A DNA stretch of 64,000 nt from Tremella fuciformis (Eukaryota; Basidiomycota; Tremellomycetes; Tremellales; Tremellaceae), in assembly GCA_032768795.1 (NCBI GenBank), contig CP136490.1, forward strand, positions 496,001 through 560,000. The letters run 5' to 3'. Every line of letters begins with the position of its first letter. Position 1 is the first letter of the stretch. The notes beneath the pieces are model-generated. The model searched no databases, was not told the origin of the DNA, and was given only the letters and a program-made list of their open reading frames with translations. Both the position numbers and the translations under genes were made by a program. Below, in pieces: positions 10,870-20,612 of this stretch.

Positions 10870-12341
10870 CTACCAACCTCTCCAGGGGACCCAAACGTCC
10901 ACCACCTCATCAGTCCCGTCAACGACGTAGTACCAGGGATACGATGCGCAAGCCAGACACGCATGCTGAGGGACCACTCTCAACACGTCTCCAATTCGTA
11001 CCTCTGACACATGGGCAGATCCCGGCCGATGAACCAGCACACCATGCTCCTGCGACACTCTGCCGAGGTCCCAGCCAGTAGCGTGAGGCGGCGAGACGAC
11101 CTGACCGTATCCGGGAAGGGCGCCAGTGTCTTTGGACACGGCCAGCGCCCCTGCATCGCACATTGCTTCACTTCTATGCGGATAGAGGGAGACAACGCGC
11201 GTCAGAACCGAGACGCTGATGTCTTCTGGCGAGATCAGAGATGTGTACTGCTGCTGCAGGTCCAGCATGCAATAGTTGCCGGCATGCCTGACCGTCAGAC
11301 TGGTTTACGAGGATCAATGGCCTCACAATTCCAGCTCTCCGTCTACCGCGTCGAAGCCAGCCTGAGTCTGCTGTACGGCAGCATGAGCGGTAGGTGTCGC
11401 TCCCACAGACAGGACAAAGCGACCCTCGGCGCCAAGGTCTCGAGCCGCTTTAACGGCTGCTGAGACACACGCAATCTCCCCTTGGAAGTAGTCGGAAGCC
11501 TTGCCCAATGTGTTGGATGCGTATGATTGCCCAAAGTCTGATCGTTACCGTAGCCTTGCAGCTGCTTCAGGGGAGCCAACGAGAGTAGAAGCCGAAGACC
11601 TCGACATGAGGAGAGGCCAGACAGGCACTGATAAGATCCTTCATCTGCTGACTGTCCGGTGGCACCCCAGCCCGCCTATATTTCAGTTGCTTCCCAGACT
11701 ATGTACGAGAATCATTTTCATACCTGCCGCCTCCGTCGACCTTACAGAAGACGCTCCATTTGGTTCTTCGTCCCATGCGGTCGTTGAAGCCTTGTAGCCC
11801 TTCAATTTGCTGTGGGTGGTCGACCATGACCCGTATGACCGCCTTGCCTGATACCTTTTCTTGCGCGTCGTTCAGATCTTCAAGCTTGTCTGCAGAGATT
11901 GGCATGGAGTACAGAATCTGGTCGTTAAACAAAAAGACGCATGGGGCTGAGGTTCACTCACATCGTCAATGAGTCCCTCCTCTATCATTCCACTCAGGAT
12001 GATCTGCCAGACCTCTACCATGGTGGAGGTCACCACTGCGGCTGTACCCTGTCCTGCCTGCACCTGGATGCGCGTGCCCTCTGCTGTCTTGTGCGCTAAG
12101 ATGTTTAGCTTGCGAGCGGCTCGTGCTGGGATGACCGACTCTTGACGTGCACACGAAACTTCATTGCCTTCTCGCTCACTTTCGCAGCCATTCTCCCACA
12201 GTTCTGCTTGAACAAGCTTCGGTCCACCACCAATGCCGGGGTCCGGAGTTCAGCGAGCTTGCTCCCTACATACTTGTCCGCCAGAGCCTTCTTGTCTGGC
12301 AGCGAGAGCAGCTCAAGCTCCGTGAAATTCGACATGGTCAT
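10870..12341 (-). CDS. D-serine dehydratase / D-threonine aldolase-like PLP enzyme, 417 aa
   Basis: Fold-type III (alanine-racemase-like) PLP enzyme. Exons: 12341-12140, 12095-11962, 11917-11724, 11675-11581, 11537-11327, 11287-10870. Motifs: LRTPALVVDRSLFKQN, then FRVHVKTHKTAEGT where the Lys after VHVK would hold PLP, EVFGFYSHFGQSYAS, LSVGATPTA, LHAGNYCMLD, and near the C-terminus QHACLACAS, whose His and Cys match the zinc ligands of eukaryotic D-serine dehydratases. The family turns D-serine into pyruvate and ammonia or cleaves D-threonine; which one applies cannot be settled here. ATG at 12341 or 12335. The neighbouring D-aminoacylase could supply its substrates. Confidence 0.85.
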
Positions 12342-12461
12342 CCGTTGGGGCTTGCCTTCTTCGCGCAGCTCTTCAGAGGGTCAAGGAGAAGTAGATGGGC
12401 GGACCCCACGCATGCGACACAAGCCTTGCTTCTCCGAGAGGAAGTGTCGGAGTCAACTCCG

Positions 12462-12490
12462 AGGTGGGGGAGGGTGGGGGAGGGTGGGGG
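12462..12490 (+). repeat. G-rich tandem repeat, G-quadruplex-capable
   Basis: About three copies of a 10-base unit of the form GTGGGGGAGG. It holds several G-runs of three to five separated by one to three bases. It lies about 120-150 bp upstream of the start of the D-serine dehydratase-like gene on the opposite strand. Confidence 0.6.
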
Positions 12491-12494
12491 AAGG

Positions 12495-12526
12495 CCCAAT
12501 GTGGCGGTAGCCCAATGTGGCGGTAG
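12495..12526 (+). repeat. 16-bp direct repeat, two copies
   Basis: CCCAATGTGGCGGTAG occurs twice head to tail (12495-12510 and 12511-12526), immediately after the G-rich repeat, in the intergenic region between two divergent genes. Confidence 0.75.
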
Positions 12527-12869
12527 CCAGGAGTGGACGAGAGTGCAACCAAATCCTACTTCGCCTAGCACGTCTTCGCGCCGCGACTGTACTCTTCTCA
12601 GATCCAAACCTTGAGAACGTCATGATATATCATGGCAGCTGCGCCATACGCATTCCTCCCCACAAGAGGTGCAAGCGAGGGGTCTTGTACGCCTCGAATC
12701 TTCCCTTTCTTCGCCACCAGTCTTCTGCAGTTGGATGGCCCAGAACCCGCCTCGGGCCAGACTGTCAGTGATGCTGTCTCGTGCACGTCATGGATCGGAG
12801 GGCAGCAACAGCATTGTATGCTGAAAATTCGTGCTCAGTCCTGTTCCCGCTCCTTTGCAGCGCAGAGGA

Positions 12870-12876
12870 TATATAT
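12870..12876 (+). promoter_or_regulatory. TATA-like element
   Basis: TATATAT about 80 bp before the ATG at 12952. Similar elements precede two other genes of the run. Confidence 0.4.
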
Positions 12877-12951
12877 GGGCAGCCTCGATTTGCAAGTGCC
12901 TCATTTACGGTTTTGAAACGCCATCTTTCGCATCGAGAGACAGATTATACG

Positions 12952-13398
12952 ATGCCGGACAATGAACAATCATCTGTTACAGGCTCATACCGGCCAACGA
13001 CAGCAGCCGGCACTGGCACTACCCAGCCGGCCAGTCATGGACCTCGTCCAGACTCCGCAGAGCCAGATTCGACTATCCGCCCTACCAAGTTTGAGAATGC
13101 GCTTGGAATCTTCTCAGTGTCAGACGGCGTTTGGTCTCCGCTGGACTCTGTAGCTTCGGTTCGTGCGGCACGGTTGACGTTGTCGCTGATCTTGTAGCAT
13201 ATGCCCCAACAGGATCAGGCAAAGAAAACTCCCGCACCCACTGCTTGCAATGGCGATGAGGGATCTGCAGACACCCATACCACGACTGTCGAACAAGTCG
13301 CTCGCGGCGGTCCTGAGCGCGATACTGCTGTAAGCAGCGAAGGGCCTGATGAGACCCAGACCCGATCTGCTCCACCTTGGCAGACTTTCTCCAAGTAG
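12952..13398 (+). CDS. orphan protein, 135 aa, two exons
   Basis: Unrecognised. The ATG at 12952 opens MPDNEQSSVTGSYRP. The frame ends in an intron at 13159-13197 (39 nt, GTTCGT donor, CTGAT-like branch, TAG acceptor), and splicing joins LDSVAS to HMPQQDQAKKT, ending at 13398. The protein is rich in Ser, Thr, Pro and Gln and looks disordered apart from a short stretch around FENALGIFSVSDGVWSPL. It opens the run of small plus-strand orphan genes, but lacks the helical C-terminal domain of the later ones, so family membership is doubtful. No signal peptide. Confidence 0.45.
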
Positions 13399-13970
13399 AG
13401 GGTGAAGCTTGGTCACTGCCAGGAAAGCTATCGACTGGCTTAACACTACCCCATTTTGAGAATTGGTGGACCAAAGGCTGTAGCCCAGCCGTGACTCTTC
13501 CTGATAGACACAGACACGCAATGTATGCATTCCCTGTACAGAGTACAGACGTGGTCATGTTTTCCACACGCGCATCCACAGCATTGTCGAAATCCTTTCC
13601 GGAATGAAAGCCCTAGAGTCACAAATATACAGATTCACATCCAGAATCTGCGGGGACAGCATGACGACCGCTCAAGAATAAGGCCAAAGGAAAATTCGAG
13701 TGACGGCTGGTATGCACGGAGGGCGTCTCTCCTGAAAAGCTGTAAATGAAGCATGAGTCACCGACACCCCCGATCCTCTGCCCGTCTCGCTTAGCTGCAA
13801 ACTGCTCTGCTGTGACGTCTAACGAAACACGGCTCCTTTCTGTCATTTCGAGAGTGCCCGCGATGCTGAAAGTGCACTGTCATTCCCTATATGCTAATGG
13901 CCTTGTCCATCTGACTGACTTCTGCAGGGCATTGGTCCGTTCTCTTCTGCATACAAGCGACAGGTCAACC

Positions 13971-14477
13971 ATGTCTGGAAAGAGAGCCCCTGATGTCGAG
14001 GGCATCAGCAAAGAACGGACAATTCCTTGTACGACTGCTTTGAAGCAGAACCTGGCCTCTCTCATCAGCCCTAGCACTCAGCCGGTGGACAATAAAGAGT
14101 CGGCAAGTCTGTCTAAAGTTTACACCTTCGCAAGCTTACCTCCTCAGACTGAGTTTCTAGATACGCTGAGCAGCCTTGGAGATCCCGCAGACACCCAATT
14201 AGTGATGGCCACAGCGACAGCAGACGAAGAGCTTGTTCGATTGAATATCGGAGAATCTCAAGACCTCCTCCTTGGAAAGCTTGCGCACTTGCGATCGCTC
14301 CCCTTCAGCAAGCTGCCCAAACACAAGCTCAAGACTGCTCAGACTCTTCTTGACAGCGGAAAGCGTCTGGATGAGCGTTTTGACAGTCATTGCAGTGCCG
14401 ATTTGATCAATGAGTGGCAAAAGGATTGTGAAGAACGGCTGTTCAAATACAAAGACTCAAGACTTGACTTTGAATGA
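13971..14477 (+). CDS. orphan protein, 168 aa
   Basis: Unrecognised. ATG at 13971 (MSGKRAPDVEG). The frame is open upstream to 13746, and a CTGAC...CTGCAG signal ends at about 13927, so an upstream exon or a 5'-UTR intron is possible. The last 90 residues look helical and charged (ELVRLNIGESQDLLLGKLAH, later DLINEWQKDCEERLFKYKD), similar in style to the rest of the array. Spacing to its neighbours, about 1.0-1.1 kb between starts, matches the array. Confidence 0.45.
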   Translation: MSGKRAPDVEGISKERTIPCTTALKQNLASLISPSTQPVDNKESASLSKVYTFASLPPQTEFLDTLSSLGDPADTQLVMATATADEELVRLNIGESQDLLLGKLAHLRSLPFSKLPKHKLKTAQTLLDSGKRLDERFDSHCSADLINEWQKDCEERLFKYKDSRLDFE

Positions 14478-15052
14478 GCTGTGCGCAGGGCAGAGTCTGA
14501 CATGGACGTGCGGCCTCTCCACATGAGACCGGCAGTGCAGTTTACAAAAAGCTTAGCATGCACTTCTGCTCCAGGTCTGCAGCGCGACCCCCTGTCAGTC
14601 CTTGGCGGCACTGGATCTCCCCTGGGCTTCGAGGCGGTACTGTATGTTGCACTGTGCAGTTATCGTCGCTCGCGCCGACCCAACAATGGTTCTGTTCCCC
14701 CCGTTTGATCCCAATGCACGCGAAAGACAGCGTACATGCCCCTCTAACGGGTGCAACGAGGATCTAGCCGCTTGTATTCCTCTATCAGTTAACATGAGTC
14801 CGTGAAGGATGGAGCTCGCACAATACAATGAGGCGCATGTGCTCCCACTGGTCATGAAAAACGTCTCACAGCCACGGGCCGGACAGACTAATATGTTACG
14901 TGCGTGAGCCGTGGGATCGGACGGGGCACACAAAGGGGTGACTCATGGCATGGATTAGATCTGTGATCTTGTGAACAGCCGAATGGGCCTCTCTGAGTTC
15001 CTCGCATCTGTGGTGACCGAAGACGATTTCTAGACTCACTCTTCTTTGTACC
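14478..15052. other. intergenic within the orphan run
   Basis: About 0.57 kb with only short motif-free frames. It presumably contains the promoter of the gene at 15053. Confidence 0.35.
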
Positions 15053-15786
15053 ATGACCATACTCTCGTTTTTCGGTTTCTCTCGAAGCAAAGCAGAGTCG
15101 ACAGACGAGGAGCCCTTCAAATATGACTTCCAAGAGCGTGGCAATATTGTGGAATGGATGTCTCCCGTCTTTACAGCTGCAACGGCCGGAGGAAGTGGTG
15201 TGGGTCGGACCTCTGCAGGAACAGAGATAAATTTCTCACCCGAAGATCAGGACTGGGAAGTCAGCCCTCCGGTGAGGGTTTGTGATTTGGAATGTAGCAC
15301 CCGTGACTAAATCACCAGACAGAGGTCGAGTTTAAGTGGACGGGGTCTGACTACTGGCAAGATAGCGAGGGTGAACCGTGCTCACGGAACCCATACCTCT
15401 TCGGCGGTCCTCGAGACCTAAATGCGGCGACAGCGACAACTCGCATTCTTGCGGATCTCAGTTCGATGCGGATCGAGGCAAGCACCCTCGCAGCACGAAT
15501 CCAAGCCGCGGTCACTGAGCTGCAGAGCTTCTGCGAGGCGGAGGAGGCGAAGGATTCACCGAATGGTCTCAGCATCTATTGCACAATAATTGCAAGCTCC
15601 ACGCAGACGAAGGGCGAGCAATTACTGGCCGAAGTGGGTGGCACGCAGAAACGCACCTACAACGAGCTGCGAAGCTGGATACCACGGGCTCAAGCTTGGA
15701 TGAAGACCTTGAAGCGAAAGCAAGAACACATTCGGGACATTCTGGGCCCTTCCAGCTTCAGTGGCGGGGCAACTCATCCTGGATGA
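15053..15786 (+). CDS. orphan array protein, 228 aa, two exons
   Basis: Exons 15053-15271 and 15319-15786; the intron 15272-15318 is phase 0 with GTGAGG donor and CAG acceptor. The second exon begins TEVEFKWTGSDYWQDSEGEP, which resembles the W-x-S-x-DD-type start of exon 2 in the later copies. A helical region follows (RIEASTLAARIQAAVTELQS), then WIPRAQAWMKTLKRKQEH near the end, matching the Trp-containing terminal helix of the family. No known domain, signal peptide or membrane segment was seen. It belongs to the tandem orphan family by architecture; sequence identity is low. Confidence 0.55.
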
Positions 15787-16341
15787 TAGGCGAAGAGGTG
15801 CCAATCGTCTCTCACGGACATCTACCTCTCAGGCTCCAAGGAAATATGCATGTATAGTATCTTGGCACAAAATTTACAACTTGCTCATGATGACGAGCCA
15901 TCCGCAGATACATCTGATGCCACATGCGACTCGCACCGACACTACTTTTCCGAGAGGTTAAATGAAAAATTTATTTATCTGTGGAGGTTCGCATGCATGT
16001 GCAACGAGACTCGCTCCTCACACTTCTTGGACGATAGCATGAGCAATAGTGCACATCATCTCTCAGTGGGACTCAAGCTTGTCGGGTTGCCACACGTTGC
16101 TTGTCGACTTTGCTGCGTAGCTGCTTGCACGTCTCGCTCGTACTCGCTGCTGCTCGTGGTCTGATTGTTTTCTGTTCGCATGCGACGTCCATTTTGATTC
16201 GCTGCCTTCTTCTGACAGACAGGTAGGTGAAAGGAGAGACAACTTCTTCGCATTACAAGAGGGAAGAGGGAAGACCAGACAGTCTTGACACTTGTCAGTT
16301 TTTCCAATCCATACCGCTAGCCAACTTTGCTTATCCGCACC
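15787..16341. other. intergenic within the orphan run
   Basis: About 0.55 kb, somewhat AT-richer than the genes, with no supportable coding sequence. Confidence 0.35.
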
Positions 16342-17140
16342 ATGGGCCGCTGGTGCTTTCCTTCAATATTTTCCGTGCGCACTCTAAAGCAGCATCTGAT
16401 CCCAGACCCCGCCCCTGAGCAGCTCAGCAAAACCAGCGAAGTGGGCAGGACCTTCGGGTTCAATGTCTCAGAGGCTGAGAGTCGTTCGAGACTTCGCGCT
16501 TACGTTGCCAATCTCCCGCAGTCCTTCGAAGCGCTGCCTGATAGAGAGATTGATGAAGCACAACTATACTCCGTGAGTCCATCAACTCGACCACAGTCGG
16601 GGCACTGAGGTGACAGATCGAGCAGGACCCGGAGATCAAGGACTTTGATGACTTCAATGTGGCATTTTGCCGCAAGTTCCGGAACGAACAAGTACGATAT
16701 GTCGAAAAGCCCCTCGAAGTCGAACGTTCGGCAGAGGGGATACTTCAGATACCGTCACATATCGGGATCTCCTTGTCGTGTCATCTTTGGGACTCTCTAA
16801 GGATCATGATGTATTATGGAAGGTGCAGGAGCATTGCCGCGCTCGGGCGAAGTCAAAGACAATGCACCCAGCAGTCATGACCGGACTTGAGGAGGGAGTC
16901 GGTGCTCTCAGAGACCGCAGCCGGGAAATACTTCAAGAATTTCGGCAATTGTACAAGGCTCCGCAGACCCTGTCCTTGGACGAAATCCATTCCTGGGTTG
17001 ACAAGTCGACTGAATGGTACAAGAAGGCCACCAACCTACGAGAGGCACTCATATTGAATGGGGTCCATATGCCGTGCCTCGGACAAATGTTTGAGGTCGA
17101 CTCGTCGGGCAGCGGCTTCGCTTCGAATGTGAGCTCGTGA
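16342..17140 (+). CDS. orphan array protein, about 230 aa
   Basis: Exon 1 (16342-16572) ends at a phase 0 intron, 16573-16616 (GTGAGT...GACAG). Exon 2 starts IEQDPEIKDFDDFNVAF, close to the DFDDF motif of the copy at 18.7 kb. The protein-like sequence then moves to another frame (DTSDTVTYRDLLVV to FEVDSSGSGFAS), so a second intron or a frame error lies between about 16672 and 16736. A GCAAGT donor at 16672 with an AG at 16736, or GTTCCG at 16676 with CAG at 16734, both restore frame; neither is compelling. The C-terminal part holds helices with EIHSWVDKSTEWYKKATNLR. Confidence 0.48.
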
Positions 17141-17660
17141 ACGGCACACCGGTGTCTCATGACACTGCACTCCTCCTACTGTACGCTTGCACATGTGACT
17201 TGCCATAACCCGTCACTGTCATGTGAATGATTTCTGTTTTCAGTTTTCAAGCTGTACCACCACGTTCCGCATTGGTCTCTGCTCATCCAGAATGGGCACG
17301 TCCGCCGTCGCTCAAGGGTATCACCTATCTGACCTTGGTGGCGCGGCGCAACTCGTCAGCCCACCCTTTCCCACACGGCGACCATATTTGTTCAAACGCG
17401 TTGTAACGGGAAGACTCTTATATATCATCTTCCGCAGGCTGCCAGAGCACTTGATCATTCAGATTCCTTTACCATGCGCCTCCCGTGCGCATTTGGTCAA
17501 TAAAGGGATGACACCCCGCGCCGGACCGCTACTCCCGGTCCTCCACACCTGTGGGCCCTTATAGCTGCAGTCAGACCCTCCATCTGCATCACGCCTTTGC
17601 TCCGAAAATACTGTCAGCTCCTGTAACTTCCTTGAGAAACACAGTCCAAGTTCTACCGGC
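17141..17660. other. intergenic within the orphan run
   Basis: About 0.52 kb. A TATATAT-like stretch is seen near 17418-17424. No coding sequence is supported. Confidence 0.35.
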
Positions 17661-18384
17661 ATGGTCGAAACATGGCAATCCCTTTCAGTATCATCCACAG
17701 CCTCTTCGGCTACGGCTGACGGAGTTGACAGAGTTTCCACTTATCTGTCTCATCTCAGTCGCCGTGACGAGCTCCCGGTTGAGATTACGATAGTGAGCTG
17801 TCATGTTGGAGTCGAGCTCTTCAAACCTGATCTATCAGCCCTCTGATTGGGCCTTAAGTGGCGACGTTGACGACTTCCTCGACGACGACAGCCGTGAAGA
17901 CGGTAAAGGAATCGCAGAGTATGTCAGCGATCCATATGAGTGTGCCACGGACAAGCGAGACAAGTCCTCAAACATGGTCTTCACCGTTGGGCACGGCTTG
18001 AGACACGTGTATGAAGACTTCAAGTCCGACTACGCGTGGATACGGGCAACTGCCACGACTCTGAGGGAGGCAGACACTCCTGCAGGGGTAGATGGAAACA
18101 GCATGCGCACGATGCGAGAATACTGCAACTCGCTTGAGCGCCATGGCGCTAAGTTGCAAAGCAAGTATCAGTCCATCTGCTGCAAGCCGCTCACTACATC
18201 ACTGCCCCTAGCGCGAAATTGGAATTACGAGGCTTCCTTCGCTTGGGAGTCGCGTGTCGAGCCACTGCGGAGACACTACGAAGTATACGTCAGAACGCTA
18301 CAAGATGGCTCCTCTTGCTTGTCCAGCCAGCTCTCCAAGATAACTTCGCAGCCGACAATTCGCCCTGGTCTTTCTTTCTCGTAG
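17661..18384 (+). CDS. orphan array protein, 225 aa, two exons
   Basis: Exons 17661-17792 (132 nt) and 17839-18384 (546 nt), phase 0 intron 17793-17838. Exon lengths are identical to those of the next copy. Exon 1 ends DRVSTYLSHLSRRDELPVEI, nearly the same as DAICSYLSHLTNWGEFPTEI of the copy at 19.8 kb. Exon 2 opens PSDWALSGDVDDFLDDD, the family motif. The rest is a charged helical region ending with FAWESRVEPLRRHYEVYVRT. Function unknown; no signal peptide. Shared exon ends and motifs show common descent with the next two genes. Confidence 0.62.
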
Positions 18385-18536
18385 CCTTCTCACTCCTCGA
18401 CACCCCTCACGTCCTGTCGGACGAATTCAACACCTGTTCTGCTCTCGCGTGTCATATTCGGATGCCACCCATGCAGTTTTGACGTCAGAAGTCATCCTCC
18501 TTTGTAGTGCGTCTCCAATATGACTCGACGCAAAAG

Positions 18537-18543
18537 TATATAT
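18537..18543 (+). promoter_or_regulatory. TATA-like element
   Basis: TATATAT about 115 bp before the ATG at 18654, within a stretch that is conserved upstream of the next copy. Confidence 0.45.
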
Positions 18544-18653
18544 TTGCGAGGTAGCCTTCTCGTTCGCTGTGCGCTCCACACTTTTCTGTCAGCGAGCTCT
18601 CATCAAGCCTCACCCATCTCCTCTGAACAGTCTCAGGACACCCTAGTCATAAC

Positions 18654-19378
18654 ATGCCTGAAGCAGCGCCATCCCACTCGGGGTCCCCATCCTCAGCGCC
18701 TCTGCTTGACTTTGCGGACGACACGGTATGGGCACAAAAGTTTCCTCTGTACAAGCACACCCAGATCAAACCAGATTGCGATACTGTGAGGAGTGAACCC
18801 TGACTTTTTGTGTTCCCGAACTGATCTGACAGGCCTCGGATTGGCAACTAAGTGACTTCGACGACTTTTTGCCCGAATACCGCCGTAGGCTAGGGCGACT
18901 GGCTACTCCAGAGCCGACTGAGGGGGATGACAACGCTCCAAAAGACCGCCTGACCGCTGAATACCTCATTCAAAGGCTAGTCCCCGGTTTCCGCCCCCTA
19001 CGTACAGAAATGGAAAGTATCGGTGAGAAAATCGCGGAGATATGCAAGTCTGATGATATCCCGGAGGACGATCTGCCAAGGGATATCATCTGCTTCAACA
19101 ATGTAGCAATAAGAGGTGCCGAAGTGGGATTGACCTTTCCGACCATGTCCTCAAGACCGCGCTTGCCGCAGACATCATGGCAGCTTGAAATGGACTGGAA
19201 GGAGGAGGCTCTCGACTGGATGAGGGATGCCGAGCGGCAGTGCTGCATATGGAAGCATGTCCTTGACTACCGAACCAAGGCCTCTGCTCCGTCGGAGGGC
19301 CGACCTGGCCCAGCCAGCCGAGCCAGTCGAGTGAGCACGGTCTCCTCCCAAGGACTGGACAAGGAATCTACTGTTTGA
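18654..19378 (+). CDS. orphan array protein, 225 aa, two exons
   Basis: Exons 18654-18785 (132 nt) and 18833-19378 (546 nt), phase 0 intron of 47 nt. Starts MPEAAPSHSGS. Exon 2 opens ASDWQLSDFDDFLPEYRRRL, and the helical domain includes MESIGEKIAEICKS, which is almost identical to MQSIDEKIAEICKS in the next copy. The C-terminus ends with a Ser-rich tail (SRVSTVSSQGLD) also shared. No known domain. The upstream region and intron are also similar to those of the next gene, pointing to recent duplication. Confidence 0.62.
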
Positions 19379-19647
19379 TCAGGCGCCACCCGCCACAGAT
19401 ACGTTTATAACATAAGATGGCATCATAGTCTTCGAGCCGACCTTCACAGAAATTCTGCAGCCCATAACCTGCCATGGTCTGGTTTCGCGACGTCGTATGA
19501 TCCCTTGACACCCTCACGTTCTGCCTGACGTGTTCGATATCTCTTTTTGACTCAAGTGTCACATTTCAATCGCCGTTCATGCAGTTTTATACTTCAATGG
19601 TCTCCCCTCCTTTCAAGCTCGTCTCCATAGTATCTAATTGCTGAAGA

Positions 19648-19653
19648 TATATA
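19648..19653 (+). promoter_or_regulatory. TATA-like element
   Basis: TATATA about 125 bp before the ATG at 19776, at the position equivalent to that of the previous copy. Confidence 0.45.
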
Positions 19654-19775
19654 GCTGAGAGTCAGCCTTCCCGTTCTTCATCCTCACCTAAACCTGCTAC
19701 ATATTTGACCGCAAGCTCTCATCAAGTCTTACTCAATTTCTCTTCGTCATCGCCACCAGAGACAATCACTACAGC

Positions 19776-20513
19776 ATGCCAGAAGCAAAGCAAACCCACG
19801 CGAGCGCGTCGTCGGCATCTTCGTCTGCCTATGCCGTCGACGCAATTTGCTCATACTTGTCTCATCTGACCAATTGGGGAGAGTTTCCAACAGAAATAAC
19901 AATTGTGAGGGGGCCAATCTGACCTGACCTGATGTGTTCCCGGCTGATCTGACAGCCCACTGCGTGGGAACCAAGTGGCTTTGACGACTGTTTGCCCGAA
20001 GACCAGCATACGCTAGGGCGATGCGCTTCTCCATATGACGATGAAGAACCGATTGAGGAGCTCGACCGCCCTTCAAAACACAATATGACCACAGGATATT
20101 TCCTTGAAAGACTGGTCCCCGAATTCAAACCCCTACGTGCATCTATGCAAAGCATCGATGAGAAAATCGCGGAGATCTGCAAGTCTGAGGGCGTCAAGGA
20201 GGACGAGTTGTCATATAAAGCCACCCGCTTCAACAAGGTAGTTGCGTCAGGTGCAGAACTGGAAAGCCGCTTTCAGTCCATGTCCGCAACATCGCTCTCG
20301 AAGCCGCCATCGCAATCTGCCTGGAAGTGGAAGAAGGACGCTCTCAACTGGTCACAGGACGCCCGGTACGAATGCAGGTTATGGACGCCTGTTCTTGACA
20401 ACCCAACCAAGGCTTCTGCTATGTTGAAGCGTCGAGCCGACCCTACCAGCCGAGCCAGTCAAGTGAGCACGGTCTCCCCTCAAGAACTTGACACAAGGTC
20501 TATTGTATACTGA
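19776..20513 (+). CDS. orphan array protein, 228 aa, two exons
   Basis: Exons 19776-19904 and 19956-20513, phase 0 intron of 51 nt. Starts MPEAKQTHASAS. Exon 2 opens PTAWEPSGFDDCLPEDQHTL; the helical region carries MQSIDEKIAEICKS, then WKKDALNWSQDARYECRLW, matching WKEEALDWMRDAERQCCIW in the previous copy. The tail SQVSTVSPQELD is also shared. The sequence after the stop (GCCACCCGCCACAGA) repeats that after the previous gene. Last gene of the array; the conserved AhpD-like gene begins 100 bp later. Function unknown. Confidence 0.62.
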
Positions 20514-20612
20514 GCCGCCACCCGCCACCCGCCACAGACACATAAATACATTTCGTCGCCTCCGGGCCGACCACCTCCGATGCACTCTATTTCTGTGTTT
20601 TTGCATTGTACC

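Noticed and set aside
12598..12786. 62-codon minus-strand frame upstream of the D-serine dehydratase-like gene
   Set aside because: Starts and ends without support and has no motif; left as intergenic.
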